Positions 1-6,061 of a stretch of 9,993 nucleotides of DNA are shown here, in pieces. Location: contig CALAGD010000092.1 in the NCBI GenBank assembly GCA_937891425.1, positions 1-9,993 on the forward strand. Direction: 5' to 3'. The notes below the pieces were generated by a model, which was not told the origin of the DNA, searched no databases, and saw only the letters and a list, made by a program, of their open reading frames with translations. This DNA comes from an uncultured Pigmentiphaga sp. Its GTDB lineage: Bacteria; Pseudomonadota; Gammaproteobacteria; Burkholderiales; Burkholderiaceae_B. The translations under genes and the position numbers were made by a program. Each line of letters begins with the position of its first letter. Positions within the stretch are counted from its first letter, which is position 1.

Positions 1-66
1 CTTGGTGGCGGCTTTGGTGGCTTTCTTGGCAGCGGCGGTCTTGGTTGCTTTCTTTGAGGTAGCCAT
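1..66 (-). CDS. Histone H1-like Lys/Ala-rich DNA-binding protein, N-terminal part (partial, runs off left edge)
   Basis: Read on the minus strand from the ATG at 66-64, the first 22 codons are open to the window edge and encode MATSKKATKTAAAKK followed by further AT/KK repeats. The composition is almost only Ala, Lys and Thr. This is typical of bacterial histone H1-like proteins (the BpH1/HctB type, common in Bordetella and relatives), which are small basic proteins that bind DNA non-specifically in the nucleoid. Only the N-terminus is present, so total length and repeat number cannot be judged. No good Shine-Dalgarno sequence lies just upstream. A Lys/Ala-rich linker at the start of another protein cannot be excluded, but initiation directly with this composition favours the histone-like call. 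Confidence 0.72.
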   Translation of the reverse strand, partial: MATSKKATKTAAAKKATKAATK

Positions 67-102
67 GGATGTTTGTGAACTACTGAAAGTGGATATGGCG
101 CA

Positions 103-132
103 ATTGTGGCCACGGCGCAAGTGGTTTGACAA
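103..132 (-). promoter_or_regulatory. Possible sigma70 promoter of the histone H1-like gene
   Basis: On the minus strand a TTGTCA -35-like hexamer (127-132) is followed after 18 bp by CACAAT (103-108), which matches the -10 consensus at four positions. This would place the transcript start near 96 and give a leader of about 30 nt. It is a consensus match only. The rest of the 67-336 gap shows nothing else I can support apart from a short direct repeat of TGGGTGC around 228-251. Confidence 0.3.
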
Positions 133-336
133 GCAAAACAGGCTTGATTTCGCGGTTTTCACGCGAAGCGTTGTATCGGAAGCACAACGGTGCTCACTTT
201 GATGCGTGGCTGACCAAAAACGCTGCAATGGGTGCACGAATTGGGTGCCCCTGCATGCCAGTGGCCCGGGTTTGTTGGCCTTTTGCGCGGGGCGGGTATT
301 TCGGTGGCGCGCGCACGCACACAGCGGAACTGCGCA

Positions 337-1290
337 TCATGTTGGTGCATGGTTTGATGACGCCAATTCAGTACGCAGATATTCCACAAGGCATTGCACG
401 GCTTTGGGTACCTGGGGCGACCATGGGCGTACTGCATATACCTGTTCGCCGAAGAAACCGATGGGTTGCCACTCGGGCAGTATCAGGCGCAGCCGCCCCT
501 GTTCGATTTCATGCGTTATGGAAAAGTCGGATATGAGCGCGATGCCCAGGTGGGCCAGTGCGGCTTCGCGCAGTATTTCGCTGTTGTTCACGCACAAGGG
601 TCCCGCTACGGTAACGCTTGCACGTTCGGGGCTTTTGCGTCGCCCCTTGCGTTCGAACTCCCAGCGCACGGTATTCGATTCGCGCAGGTAGGTCAGGCAT
701 GCGTGCTGCTGCAGGTCGAGCGGATGTTGTGGGGTACCGTGGCGCTTCAGGTACTCTTCGCTGGCCACCAACAGGGGTTTGACGGGGCAAATGGGCCAGG
801 CCACATAATTCTCCGGGGGCGCTGTTACGTGCCGCACGGCCAGGTCGAAGCCATCGCGTGGCAAGTTCACCAGTCGATCGTTCAGGTCGAGTTCAAGCCG
901 CACCTTGGGGTAGCGTTGCAAGAAGCGCGGCAAAATGGGTGCAAGCTTCTGGCGTCCGAACGCTACCGGGCTGGTCAGACGAATCAGGCCGCGGGGTTCT
1001 TCAATCAGCCCCTGTATGTCGGCAATGCCGGTTTCTATCTGGGCAAACCCGGCGCTGATGGCGGCCACCAGGTGGGCGCCGGCGTCGGTAAGCGCGACAG
1101 AGCGCGTGGTGCGGTGTACCAGGGGCACTCCCAGGTCACGTTCCAGTTCGCCAATGCGGGTGCTTACGGTGGCTTTCGAGAGGCGCAGGCGTTGGGCGGT
1201 TTTGGTGAAGCTGCGGGTTTCCGCCAGTACCTTCAGCAGGTACAGGTTGGAAAAGGCGGCCAGCTGCGGCTGGCCCGGGGTGTCTCGCAT
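337..1290 (-). CDS. LysR-family transcriptional regulator, divergent from mmsA
   Basis: A 317-residue protein with the standard LysR architecture. A winged helix-turn-helix occupies about residues 13-72 (SFTKTAQRLRLSKATVSTRI, then the VPLVHRTTRSVALTDAG wing). A linker helix and a periplasmic-binding-like effector domain follow from about residue 95 to 305. The frame is open from a TTG at 1305, but I prefer the ATG at 1290 because GGAAAG sits 7 nt upstream of it. It is transcribed away from the semialdehyde dehydrogenase gene, the usual arrangement for a LysR protein controlling its divergent neighbour. The effector is unknown and is plausibly the substrate or an intermediate of the downstream catabolic genes. 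A TAGAAT -10-like box on the minus strand (1328-1333) could drive it, and the palindrome at 1345-1354 would overlap that promoter, suggesting autoregulation. Family assignment is firm; the target is inferred. Confidence 0.92.
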   Translation of the reverse strand: MRDTPGQPQLAAFSNLYLLKVLAETRSFTKTAQRLRLSKATVSTRIGELERDLGVPLVHRTTRSVALTDAGAHLVAAISAGFAQIETGIADIQGLIEEPRGLIRLTSPVAFGRQKLAPILPRFLQRYPKVRLELDLNDRLVNLPRDGFDLAVRHVTAPPENYVAWPICPVKPLLVASEEYLKRHGTPQHPLDLQQHACLTYLRESNTVRWEFERKGRRKSPERASVTVAGPLCVNNSEILREAALAHLGIALISDFSITHEIEQGRLRLILPEWQPIGFFGEQVYAVRPWSPQVPKAVQCLVEYLRTELASSNHAPT

Positions 1291-1340
1291 TGTTCGACTT
1301 TCCAAACAATGTGGTCGGCAAACTGCGATTCTAACTTCGA

Positions 1341-1357
1341 TACCGTAGTACTACACT
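1341..1357. promoter_or_regulatory. Candidate LysR operator between lysR and mmsA
   Basis: GTAGTACTAC at 1345-1354 is a perfect 10-bp palindrome. It lies inside a T-N11-A frame (T1341 to A1353), the loose core of LysR binding sites. It is in the 101-bp gap between the divergent regulator and mmsA, close to a TACACT -10-like box for mmsA (1352-1357) and upstream of a TAGAAT -10-like box for the regulator (1328-1333). T-N11-A is frequent by chance. The palindrome and its location are the better evidence. Confidence 0.4.
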
Positions 1358-1391
1358 GGCAGCACGAAAAATTTCCGGGGTGCAATCCATC

Positions 1392-2921
1392 ATGTCCAAC
1401 ACATCATACGTAAGCGAACGCATCGAACATTGGGTACAGGGTGCACGTTTTGCCGGTTTCAGCACGCAAACGGCCGAGGTGTTCAACCCCGCCACGGGGC
1501 AGGTGACGCGCAGGGTGCTGCTGGGGGGCTCCAGGGAGGTGGATGCAGCCGTGCGCAGTGCGCAGGCCGCGTTTCCGGCGTGGGCCAATACCCCGCCCAT
1601 CCGGCGGGCGCGGGTGCTGTTCCGTTTCCTGGAGCTGATGAACGCGCATCGCGATGAGCTGGCAGCACTGATTACTGCCGAGCACGGCAAGATCTTTTCC
1701 GACGCGCAGGGCGAGGTGGCACGTGGCGTGGAAGTGCTCGAGTTCGCCTGCGGCGTGCCGCAGCTGCTGAAGGGCGACTACACCGACCAGGTGTCCACGG
1801 GTATTGACAACTGGACGTTCCGGCAGCCGCTGGGCGTAGTGGCGGGCATTACGCCGTTCAACTTCCCGCTGATGGTGCCGATGTGGATGTTCCCGGTGGC
1901 GCTGGCCACGGGTAACACCTTCGTGCTGAAGCCCAGCCCCACCGACCCCAGCCCTTCGCTTTACCTGGCGCAGCTGCTGAAAGAGGCGGGGCTGCCTGAT
2001 GGGGTGTTCAACGTGGTGCAGGGCGGGCAGGAAGCCGCGGAAGCAATCCTGCATCATCCCGACATTCGTGCCGTGTCGTTCGTGGGTTCCACGCCGGTGG
2101 CCCGTTCCATTTACGAGCAGGGTGCGCGCAACGGCAAACGCGTGCAGGCCCTGGGCGGCGCGAAGAACCACATGGTCATCATGCCCGACGCCGATCTGGA
2201 CCAGGCTGTGGATGCACTGATTGGCGCGGCCTATGGTTCCGCCGGGGAACGCTGCATGGCCATCTCGGTGGGCGTGCTGGTGGGCGGTGTGGGTGATCGC
2301 ATCATGCCGCGGCTCATCGAGCGGGCGCAAACCCTGCGCGTGCGCGACGGCATGGATGACACCGCGGAGATGGGGCCCATCGTTTCCCGAGCGGCGCGCG
2401 ACCGCATCGCGGCTGCCATCGAGCGTGGCGTGCAGGAAGGGGCGGTGCTGCACGTGGATGGCCGCAAGTTCTCTCCGCGCTCGGCGGGCGAACACTGCGC
2501 TGAAGGTTTCTGGCTGGGGGCTACGCTGTTCGACCACGTGAAGCCCGACATGAGCGTCTACCGCGACGAAATTTTCGGACCGGTGCTGAGCTGCGTGCGC
2601 GTGGCCAGTTTCAAGGAGGCGCTTGATCTCATCAATTCACACCAGTACGGAAATGGGGTCAGCTGCTTTACCCGCGATGGCCATATTGCACGCGAGTTCG
2701 GACGGGCCGTTGATGTGGGCATGGTGGGCATCAACGTACCCATTCCGGTGCCCATGGCCTGGCACGGCTTTGGGGGCTGGCGCCAGTCGCTGTTCGGCGA
2801 CATGCACGTATACGGTGAAGAGGGAGTGCGCTTCTATACGAAGCAGAAGAGCATCATGCAGCGCTGGCCCGAGTCGCAGCAGGGCGGGTCGCATTTCGTG
2901 ATGCCCACGGCGGGCAGCTGA
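1392..2921 (+). CDS. mmsA: CoA-acylating (methyl)malonate-semialdehyde dehydrogenase
   Basis: A 509-residue member of the aldehyde dehydrogenase superfamily, the usual size for MmsA/IolA. These enzymes convert methylmalonate semialdehyde (or malonate semialdehyde) with NAD+ and CoA to propionyl-CoA (or acetyl-CoA) and CO2. Visible landmarks are TPFNFP (154-159, oxyanion Asn157), Lys180 in the NAD site, GST (232-234), ALGGAKNH (253-260), ERCMA with catalytic Cys288, and EIFGP (393-397). Two features separate it from ordinary aldehyde dehydrogenases: the ELGG general-base Glu is Ala253, and an Arg (Arg287) sits directly before the catalytic Cys, as in characterised semialdehyde dehydrogenases of this type. 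The C-terminal KSIMQRWPES also fits MmsA. I start at the ATG at 1392 rather than the in-frame GTG at 1380. GGGGTG about 9 nt upstream is a modest ribosome site. It normally serves valine, inositol or beta-alanine breakdown. Here no valine or inositol genes are visible, so its role in this locus is open. Confidence 0.92.
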   Translation: MSNTSYVSERIEHWVQGARFAGFSTQTAEVFNPATGQVTRRVLLGGSREVDAAVRSAQAAFPAWANTPPIRRARVLFRFLELMNAHRDELAALITAEHGKIFSDAQGEVARGVEVLEFACGVPQLLKGDYTDQVSTGIDNWTFRQPLGVVAGITPFNFPLMVPMWMFPVALATGNTFVLKPSPTDPSPSLYLAQLLKEAGLPDGVFNVVQGGQEAAEAILHHPDIRAVSFVGSTPVARSIYEQGARNGKRVQALGGAKNHMVIMPDADLDQAVDALIGAAYGSAGERCMAISVGVLVGGVGDRIMPRLIERAQTLRVRDGMDDTAEMGPIVSRAARDRIAAAIERGVQEGAVLHVDGRKFSPRSAGEHCAEGFWLGATLFDHVKPDMSVYRDEIFGPVLSCVRVASFKEALDLINSHQYGNGVSCFTRDGHIAREFGRAVDVGMVGINVPIPVPMAWHGFGGWRQSLFGDMHVYGEEGVRFYTKQKSIMQRWPESQQGGSHFVMPTAGS

Positions 2922-2927
2922 CCACAA

Positions 2928-2943
2928 GGTGTATCGGTGTATC
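2928..2943. repeat. Tandem pair of 8-bp repeats GGTGTATC
   Basis: Two exact, adjacent copies of GGTGTATC (2928-2935 and 2936-2943) lie between the mmsA stop codon and the terminator-like hairpin. They are too short to assign a role. Confidence 0.6.
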
Positions 2944-2946
2944 GCG

Positions 2947-2976
2947 CTTCGGTCTGTCCCACCAGGCGGACCGAAG
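2947..2976 (+). terminator. Terminator-like hairpin after mmsA
   Basis: Eight perfect pairs, CTTCGGTC with GACCGAAG, can extend inward through two G-T wobbles to a 12-bp stem around a 6-nt loop (CCACCA). ATTTTG follows 4 nt later (2981-2986), so the T-tract is short. It begins 26 nt past the mmsA stop and would end that transcript before the transporter cassette. A classic intrinsic terminator would have a longer T run, so partial read-through is possible. Confidence 0.6.
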
Positions 2977-2983
2977 TACGATT

Positions 2984-3012
2984 TTGATTGCGCGGGTTGA
3001 AATTAACATGAT
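2984..3012 (+). promoter_or_regulatory. Possible promoter for the TTT receptor / AMDase cassette
   Basis: TTGATT (2984-2989) and CATGAT (3007-3012) are separated by 17 bp, each matching the sigma70 hexamers at four of six positions. The stretch is locally AT-rich compared with its surroundings and lies directly after the mmsA terminator-like hairpin. Transcription would start near 3019, leaving a leader of about 130 nt before the receptor gene. It is supported only by consensus and position. Confidence 0.35.
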
Positions 3013-3152
3013 AAGAAATGCACGAGGCGGGTTGCCGTCGGTGCAGTCAACCTCGCCGCCGTGAATTTGCGCGAGGGCCGGTAAGGCAGCGTCAGGCGTC
3101 GCGGTCCCAGCACAACCATTACGACAACATCAACCAGGTAGAGGAGACACCC

Positions 3153-4133
3153 ATGTCAGCACGGTTGACGCGTTGGGCCACGGCGGCCCTGGCGGTAGCG
3201 TGCATGGCGCCGTTGGCGCATGCGCAGTCCAGCAGCAATTACCCCGATCGCACCATTCGCATCATGGTGGGTTACGCGCCCGGTGGGGGCATCGACACTA
3301 TGGCGCGCATCCTGGCGGAGAGTCTTTCCAAGGAAGTCGGCCAGTCGGTCATCGTCGAGAACCGGGCAGGTGCCGCCGGCATGCTGGCAGCCGACGCGGT
3401 GGCGAAGGCGGCACCCGATGGCTATACGCTGCTGATGGGCGACACGTCGCTGCTGATTGCGCCGCACATCCAGCAGAAGGCAGTCATGCAGCCGCTGAAG
3501 GAGCTGAAACCGGTGGCCGGCGTGTTTGAGTCGCAGCTGCTGGTGGTGGCGAACAACAACTTCCCGGCGTCGAACCCGAAGGAACTGATCGACCTGATCA
3601 AGGCGAACCCCGACAAGTTCAGCTACGCCACCTCAGGCATCGGGTCCATCCATCACATGGGCTTTGAAATGCTGAAAGAGCGGGCAGGCCTGTCGATACT
3701 GCACGTACCGTATCGGGGCGCTGCGCAGCTCATTCCAGACATCGTCAGCAACCAGGTGCCGCTAGGGGTGGTCAGTTATGCAGCCGGGCGCGAACTGGCG
3801 CAGGGCGGCAAGCTGAAGGCCGTGGCGCTGCTGACCGCGCCGCGTGAGGGGCGTGTGTCGATGGCAGCGCCCGTGGCTGATGTCATTCCAGGCTTCAGTG
3901 TGGGGCCGCAGCAGATACTGTTTGCGCCGCTGGCGACGCCGGATGCCATCGTGCAGCGTATTGCCCAGGCCGTGGAAAAGGTGCTGGCCACGCCCGAAGT
4001 GAAGGAAGCGGCCGCGCGCAACGGCGTGCTGCCCGCCTACGTACCCCCTGCCCAGCTCGCGAAAGATCTTGCCGCGGAATCCGAGCAATGGGCCAGGCTG
4101 GTTGAATCGCGTGGCATCAGGATCGAACAATGA
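3153..4133 (+). CDS. TTT-system periplasmic substrate-binding receptor (Bug family), first copy
   Basis: A 326-residue secreted protein of the Bug/TctC family, the extracytoplasmic receptors of tripartite tricarboxylate transporters that bind carboxylates. The N-terminus is a clear Sec signal peptide: Arg4 and Arg7, a hydrophobic core, and AHA-QS cleavage after Ala24. The mature part begins with family hallmarks YPDRTIRIMVGYAPGGGID and continues with VENRAGAAGM, PDGYTLL, SYATSGIGS and HVPYRGAAQLIPD. The frame is open further upstream, but the ATG at 3153 is preceded by GAGGAG at a 6-nt spacing and begins the signal peptide. No TctA or TctB membrane subunits lie in the window, which is common for this greatly expanded family, so it must use a transporter encoded elsewhere or act as a sensor. 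Its stop overlaps the next start (ATGA), so uptake and the decarboxylase are probably co-translated. The ligand is unknown; a di- or substituted monocarboxylate is plausible. Confidence 0.93.
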   Translation: MSARLTRWATAALAVACMAPLAHAQSSSNYPDRTIRIMVGYAPGGGIDTMARILAESLSKEVGQSVIVENRAGAAGMLAADAVAKAAPDGYTLLMGDTSLLIAPHIQQKAVMQPLKELKPVAGVFESQLLVVANNNFPASNPKELIDLIKANPDKFSYATSGIGSIHHMGFEMLKERAGLSILHVPYRGAAQLIPDIVSNQVPLGVVSYAAGRELAQGGKLKAVALLTAPREGRVSMAAPVADVIPGFSVGPQQILFAPLATPDAIVQRIAQAVEKVLATPEVKEAAARNGVLPAYVPPAQLAKDLAAESEQWARLVESRGIRIEQ

Positions 4134-4852
4134 TGACCAAACCCACCATCGGACTCATCGTGCCGCCCGCGCACGGCAAGGTTCCCACCGACGCCGCCAG
4201 CCTGTATGGCGATCGCTACAACTTCATCGCACGTGGCGTGGGCATTCATGCCATTTCTCCGGCCGGCTTCGAGCCAGTGGTCGACCGCATCGTGGAACTG
4301 GCGGAAGAGGTGCGCGCGGCCGGTGCCGAGGCCATCTCGGTCATGGGTACCTCGCTGACCTTCTACCGTGGGCCCGCGGTAGCCGAGAACCTGCGCCAGA
4401 CCATGGAAGACGTGACAGGGGTGCCCTGCACCACCATGAGCCATGGCATGGTGAACGCGCTGCGCGCCATGGGCGTGCGGCGGGTGGCAGTGGCCACGTC
4501 GTACATCGACGACCTGAACCAGCGCCTGCAGGCTTTTCTGGTTCATCACGGCTTCACGGTGACGGCCATCCAGGGGCTGTCGATTGACGGCGTAACGAAG
4601 GCCGGTGAGGTTACCACCGAAACGCTGGTGGACCTGGCCTCGACGGTGATCGAGCGCGACCCGTCGGCCGAGGGCGTTTTCATTTCATGCGGAGGACTGC
4701 TGACGCTGGATGCCATACGCATTCTGGAAGACAGGTACGACCTTCCGGTCACGGCCAGTTCCCCCGCAGCGTTCTGGGATGTGGTGCGCACGGGCGGGTG
4801 GGATCCTTCCAGCGCCCAGGGTGGCCGGCTGTTCCAGAGTGTGCATGTCTAG
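4130..4852 (+). CDS. Arylmalonate decarboxylase-type enzyme (Asp/Glu racemase superfamily)
   Basis: At 240 residues it has the same length as Bordetella bronchiseptica arylmalonate decarboxylase (AMDase), a cofactor-free cytoplasmic enzyme that removes one carboxylate from alpha-substituted malonates and protonates the product stereospecifically. Compared with my recollection of that protein, the key sites are kept. MGTSLTFYRG (72-81) gives Gly73, Thr74 and Ser75. Tyr125 lies in ATSYIDD. SCGGLLTLDAI gives catalytic Cys187 and Gly188. These match AMDase Gly74, Thr75, Ser76, Tyr126, Cys188 and Gly189, the dioxyanion hole and proton donor. Racemases of this fold carry a second Cys at the Gly73 position, so decarboxylation is the better call. 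The small hydrophobic pocket is conservatively changed (Val37, Ile39, Ile42, Phe47). Start is ATG 4130 or 4133; CAGGA at 4118-4122 suits 4130. It overlaps the upstream receptor by 4 bp and sits 12 bp before the enolase-family gene. The maleate isomerase branch is the main alternative and is less likely because that branch needs two Cys. Confidence 0.82.
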   Translation: MMTKPTIGLIVPPAHGKVPTDAASLYGDRYNFIARGVGIHAISPAGFEPVVDRIVELAEEVRAAGAEAISVMGTSLTFYRGPAVAENLRQTMEDVTGVPCTTMSHGMVNALRAMGVRRVAVATSYIDDLNQRLQAFLVHHGFTVTAIQGLSIDGVTKAGEVTTETLVDLASTVIERDPSAEGVFISCGGLLTLDAIRILEDRYDLPVTASSPAAFWDVVRTGGWDPSSAQGGRLFQSVHV

Positions 4853-4864
4853 CGTCAACACATA

Positions 4865-6001
4865 ATGAAAATTGCCAACATAAAAGCCACCGCGCTGACG
4901 TTTCCGCTGTCCATTGATGTTCCGGGGGCGGGGCGCCATCATGAAACCATGGGCGCGTGCGTTGTACAGGTGGAAACCGATCAGGGCATCGTCGGCCACG
5001 GGCTGACCGCCATCACCCAGGAAAAGGTGATCGAGGCCATCGTGAACGAGGTGCTGGCGCCGGCGCTGAAGGGTACCGATCCGCTCGCCCATGAAGCCCG
5101 CTGGGAGCAGATGTACTGGATGCTGTCGTCGCGCGGGCAGACTGGCCATGCGCACCACGCCATCGCCGCCGTAGACATTGCACTTTGGGACATCAAGGGC
5201 AAGTTCCTGCAGCAGCCGATATGGCGTCTGCTGGGCGCCGCTCGGCAGGAGGTGGCCGTCTATGCCACGTTCGGGTTCGATTTCCTGGATATCGACGGGC
5301 TGCGCAGCGCGGCCCGGGCGCTGCGCGCCGAGGGGCTGTCGCACCTGAAGATGGTCGTGGGGCACCGTGCGTTGCAGCGGCGCGAAACCGGGCGCAGCGT
5401 GTTGTCAGTCGTCCAGGAAGACGAGCGGCGGGTGCGGGCGGTGCGCGAGGCCATTGGCCCCGAGGTATCGCTGTATATCGACGCCAACTGCAGCCTGGAC
5501 GCCTATCACGCCAGCCTGCTCATCGACGCCGTGAAAGACTGCCGCATCAGTTTCTTTGAAGAGCCGGTTACGCAGAACGACGTGCGCGCCATGGCCGACC
5601 TGCGTGCGCGCACCGGCATGCGCTTGGCCTGTGGGCAGAACGAGGGCCTGGCTTATCGTTTCCGTGACTGGATGATCGAGAAGTGTGTCGACTACGTGCA
5701 GCCCAATGTGTGCATCAGCGGCGGCTACACGCAGTGCGCGCGCATCGCGGCGCTGGCTTCGGCCTTCAACCTGTCGGTTACAAACGGGGGGGCCTACCCG
5801 CTGCACAACATGCATCTGCAGGCAGGGGTGCACAATGGCACCATGGTCGAGTGGCACCTGCCGGCGGTGGCCATGATGCACGAGCTGTACACCGGTTTTC
5901 CGCAGCCGAAGAACGGAATACTGCGCATGCCGGAGCACCCGGGTCTGGGCTTCGAGCTGCGGCCGGAAGCCTTGCGTGAGTATGCTGCGCGCCGTGCATG
6001 A
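4865..6001 (+). CDS. Mandelate racemase/muconate lactonizing enzyme family protein (enolase superfamily), atypical active site
   Basis: 378 residues, normal for the family, with an N-terminal capping domain (about 1-125) and a (beta/alpha)7-beta barrel. Family members use Mg2+ to stabilise the enediolate formed when a proton is abstracted next to a carboxylate. Metal-site positions seen are Asp206 (YIDANCS), Glu232 (FFEEP) and Gln258 (CGQNEG). The last replaces the third Glu of mandelate racemase (E247). The KxK motif is reduced to Lys162-Met-Val164. The Asp and His of the mandelate racemase dyad (D270, H297) align by eye with Asn281 and about Gly308 (next to Asn307), and the muconate-type opposite Lys is not seen. 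It is therefore a divergent subgroup, and I cannot name the reaction; racemase, dehydratase or epimerase on a 2-substituted acid are options. No clear Shine-Dalgarno precedes the ATG, and the 12-bp gap suggests translational coupling to the decarboxylase gene. Family call is firm; activity is unknown. Confidence 0.88.
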   Translation: MKIANIKATALTFPLSIDVPGAGRHHETMGACVVQVETDQGIVGHGLTAITQEKVIEAIVNEVLAPALKGTDPLAHEARWEQMYWMLSSRGQTGHAHHAIAAVDIALWDIKGKFLQQPIWRLLGAARQEVAVYATFGFDFLDIDGLRSAARALRAEGLSHLKMVVGHRALQRRETGRSVLSVVQEDERRVRAVREAIGPEVSLYIDANCSLDAYHASLLIDAVKDCRISFFEEPVTQNDVRAMADLRARTGMRLACGQNEGLAYRFRDWMIEKCVDYVQPNVCISGGYTQCARIAALASAFNLSVTNGGAYPLHNMHLQAGVHNGTMVEWHLPAVAMMHELYTGFPQPKNGILRMPEHPGLGFELRPEALREYAARRA

Positions 6002-6005
6002 TCGT

Positions 6006-6026
6006 GGTGCCGCAGGGTCGGGCACC
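6006..6026 (+). repeat. Small inverted repeat between the enolase-family and flavoenzyme genes
   Basis: GGTGCC and GGCACC form a 6-bp stem around a 9-nt loop, in the 60-bp gap between two co-directional genes. There is no T-tract, so I do not call it a terminator. It might tune mRNA stability within an operon. Confidence 0.3.
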
Positions 6027-6061
6027 GATGGGTTTCATTCAAGTCTCGCTGTGGTCGTTTC

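Noticed and set aside
206..691. 161-codon plus-strand frame spanning the left intergenic region into the LysR gene
   Set aside because: Half of it is antisense to the LysR coding region, the composition looks random, and no initiation signal was seen.
394..1413. 339-codon open frame on the plus strand opposite the LysR gene
   Set aside because: It is the antisense shadow of a clear LysR gene. Its translation is rich in Gly/Gln/Val without domain motifs and has no ribosome site.
1404..2537. 377-codon open frame on the minus strand inside mmsA
   Set aside because: His/Arg-rich antisense translation, typical of GC-rich third-position bias. The plus strand encodes an unambiguous dehydrogenase.
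3018..3152. Upstream extension of TTT receptor 1 to an ATG at 3018
   Set aside because: It would place 45 polar, Arg/His/Gln-rich residues before a textbook signal peptide, and GAGGAG is correctly spaced for the ATG at 3153.
6006..6026. Hairpin as a terminator splitting the enolase-family and flavoenzyme genes
   Set aside because: Only 6 bp of stem and no T-tract; too weak to claim that transcription stops there.
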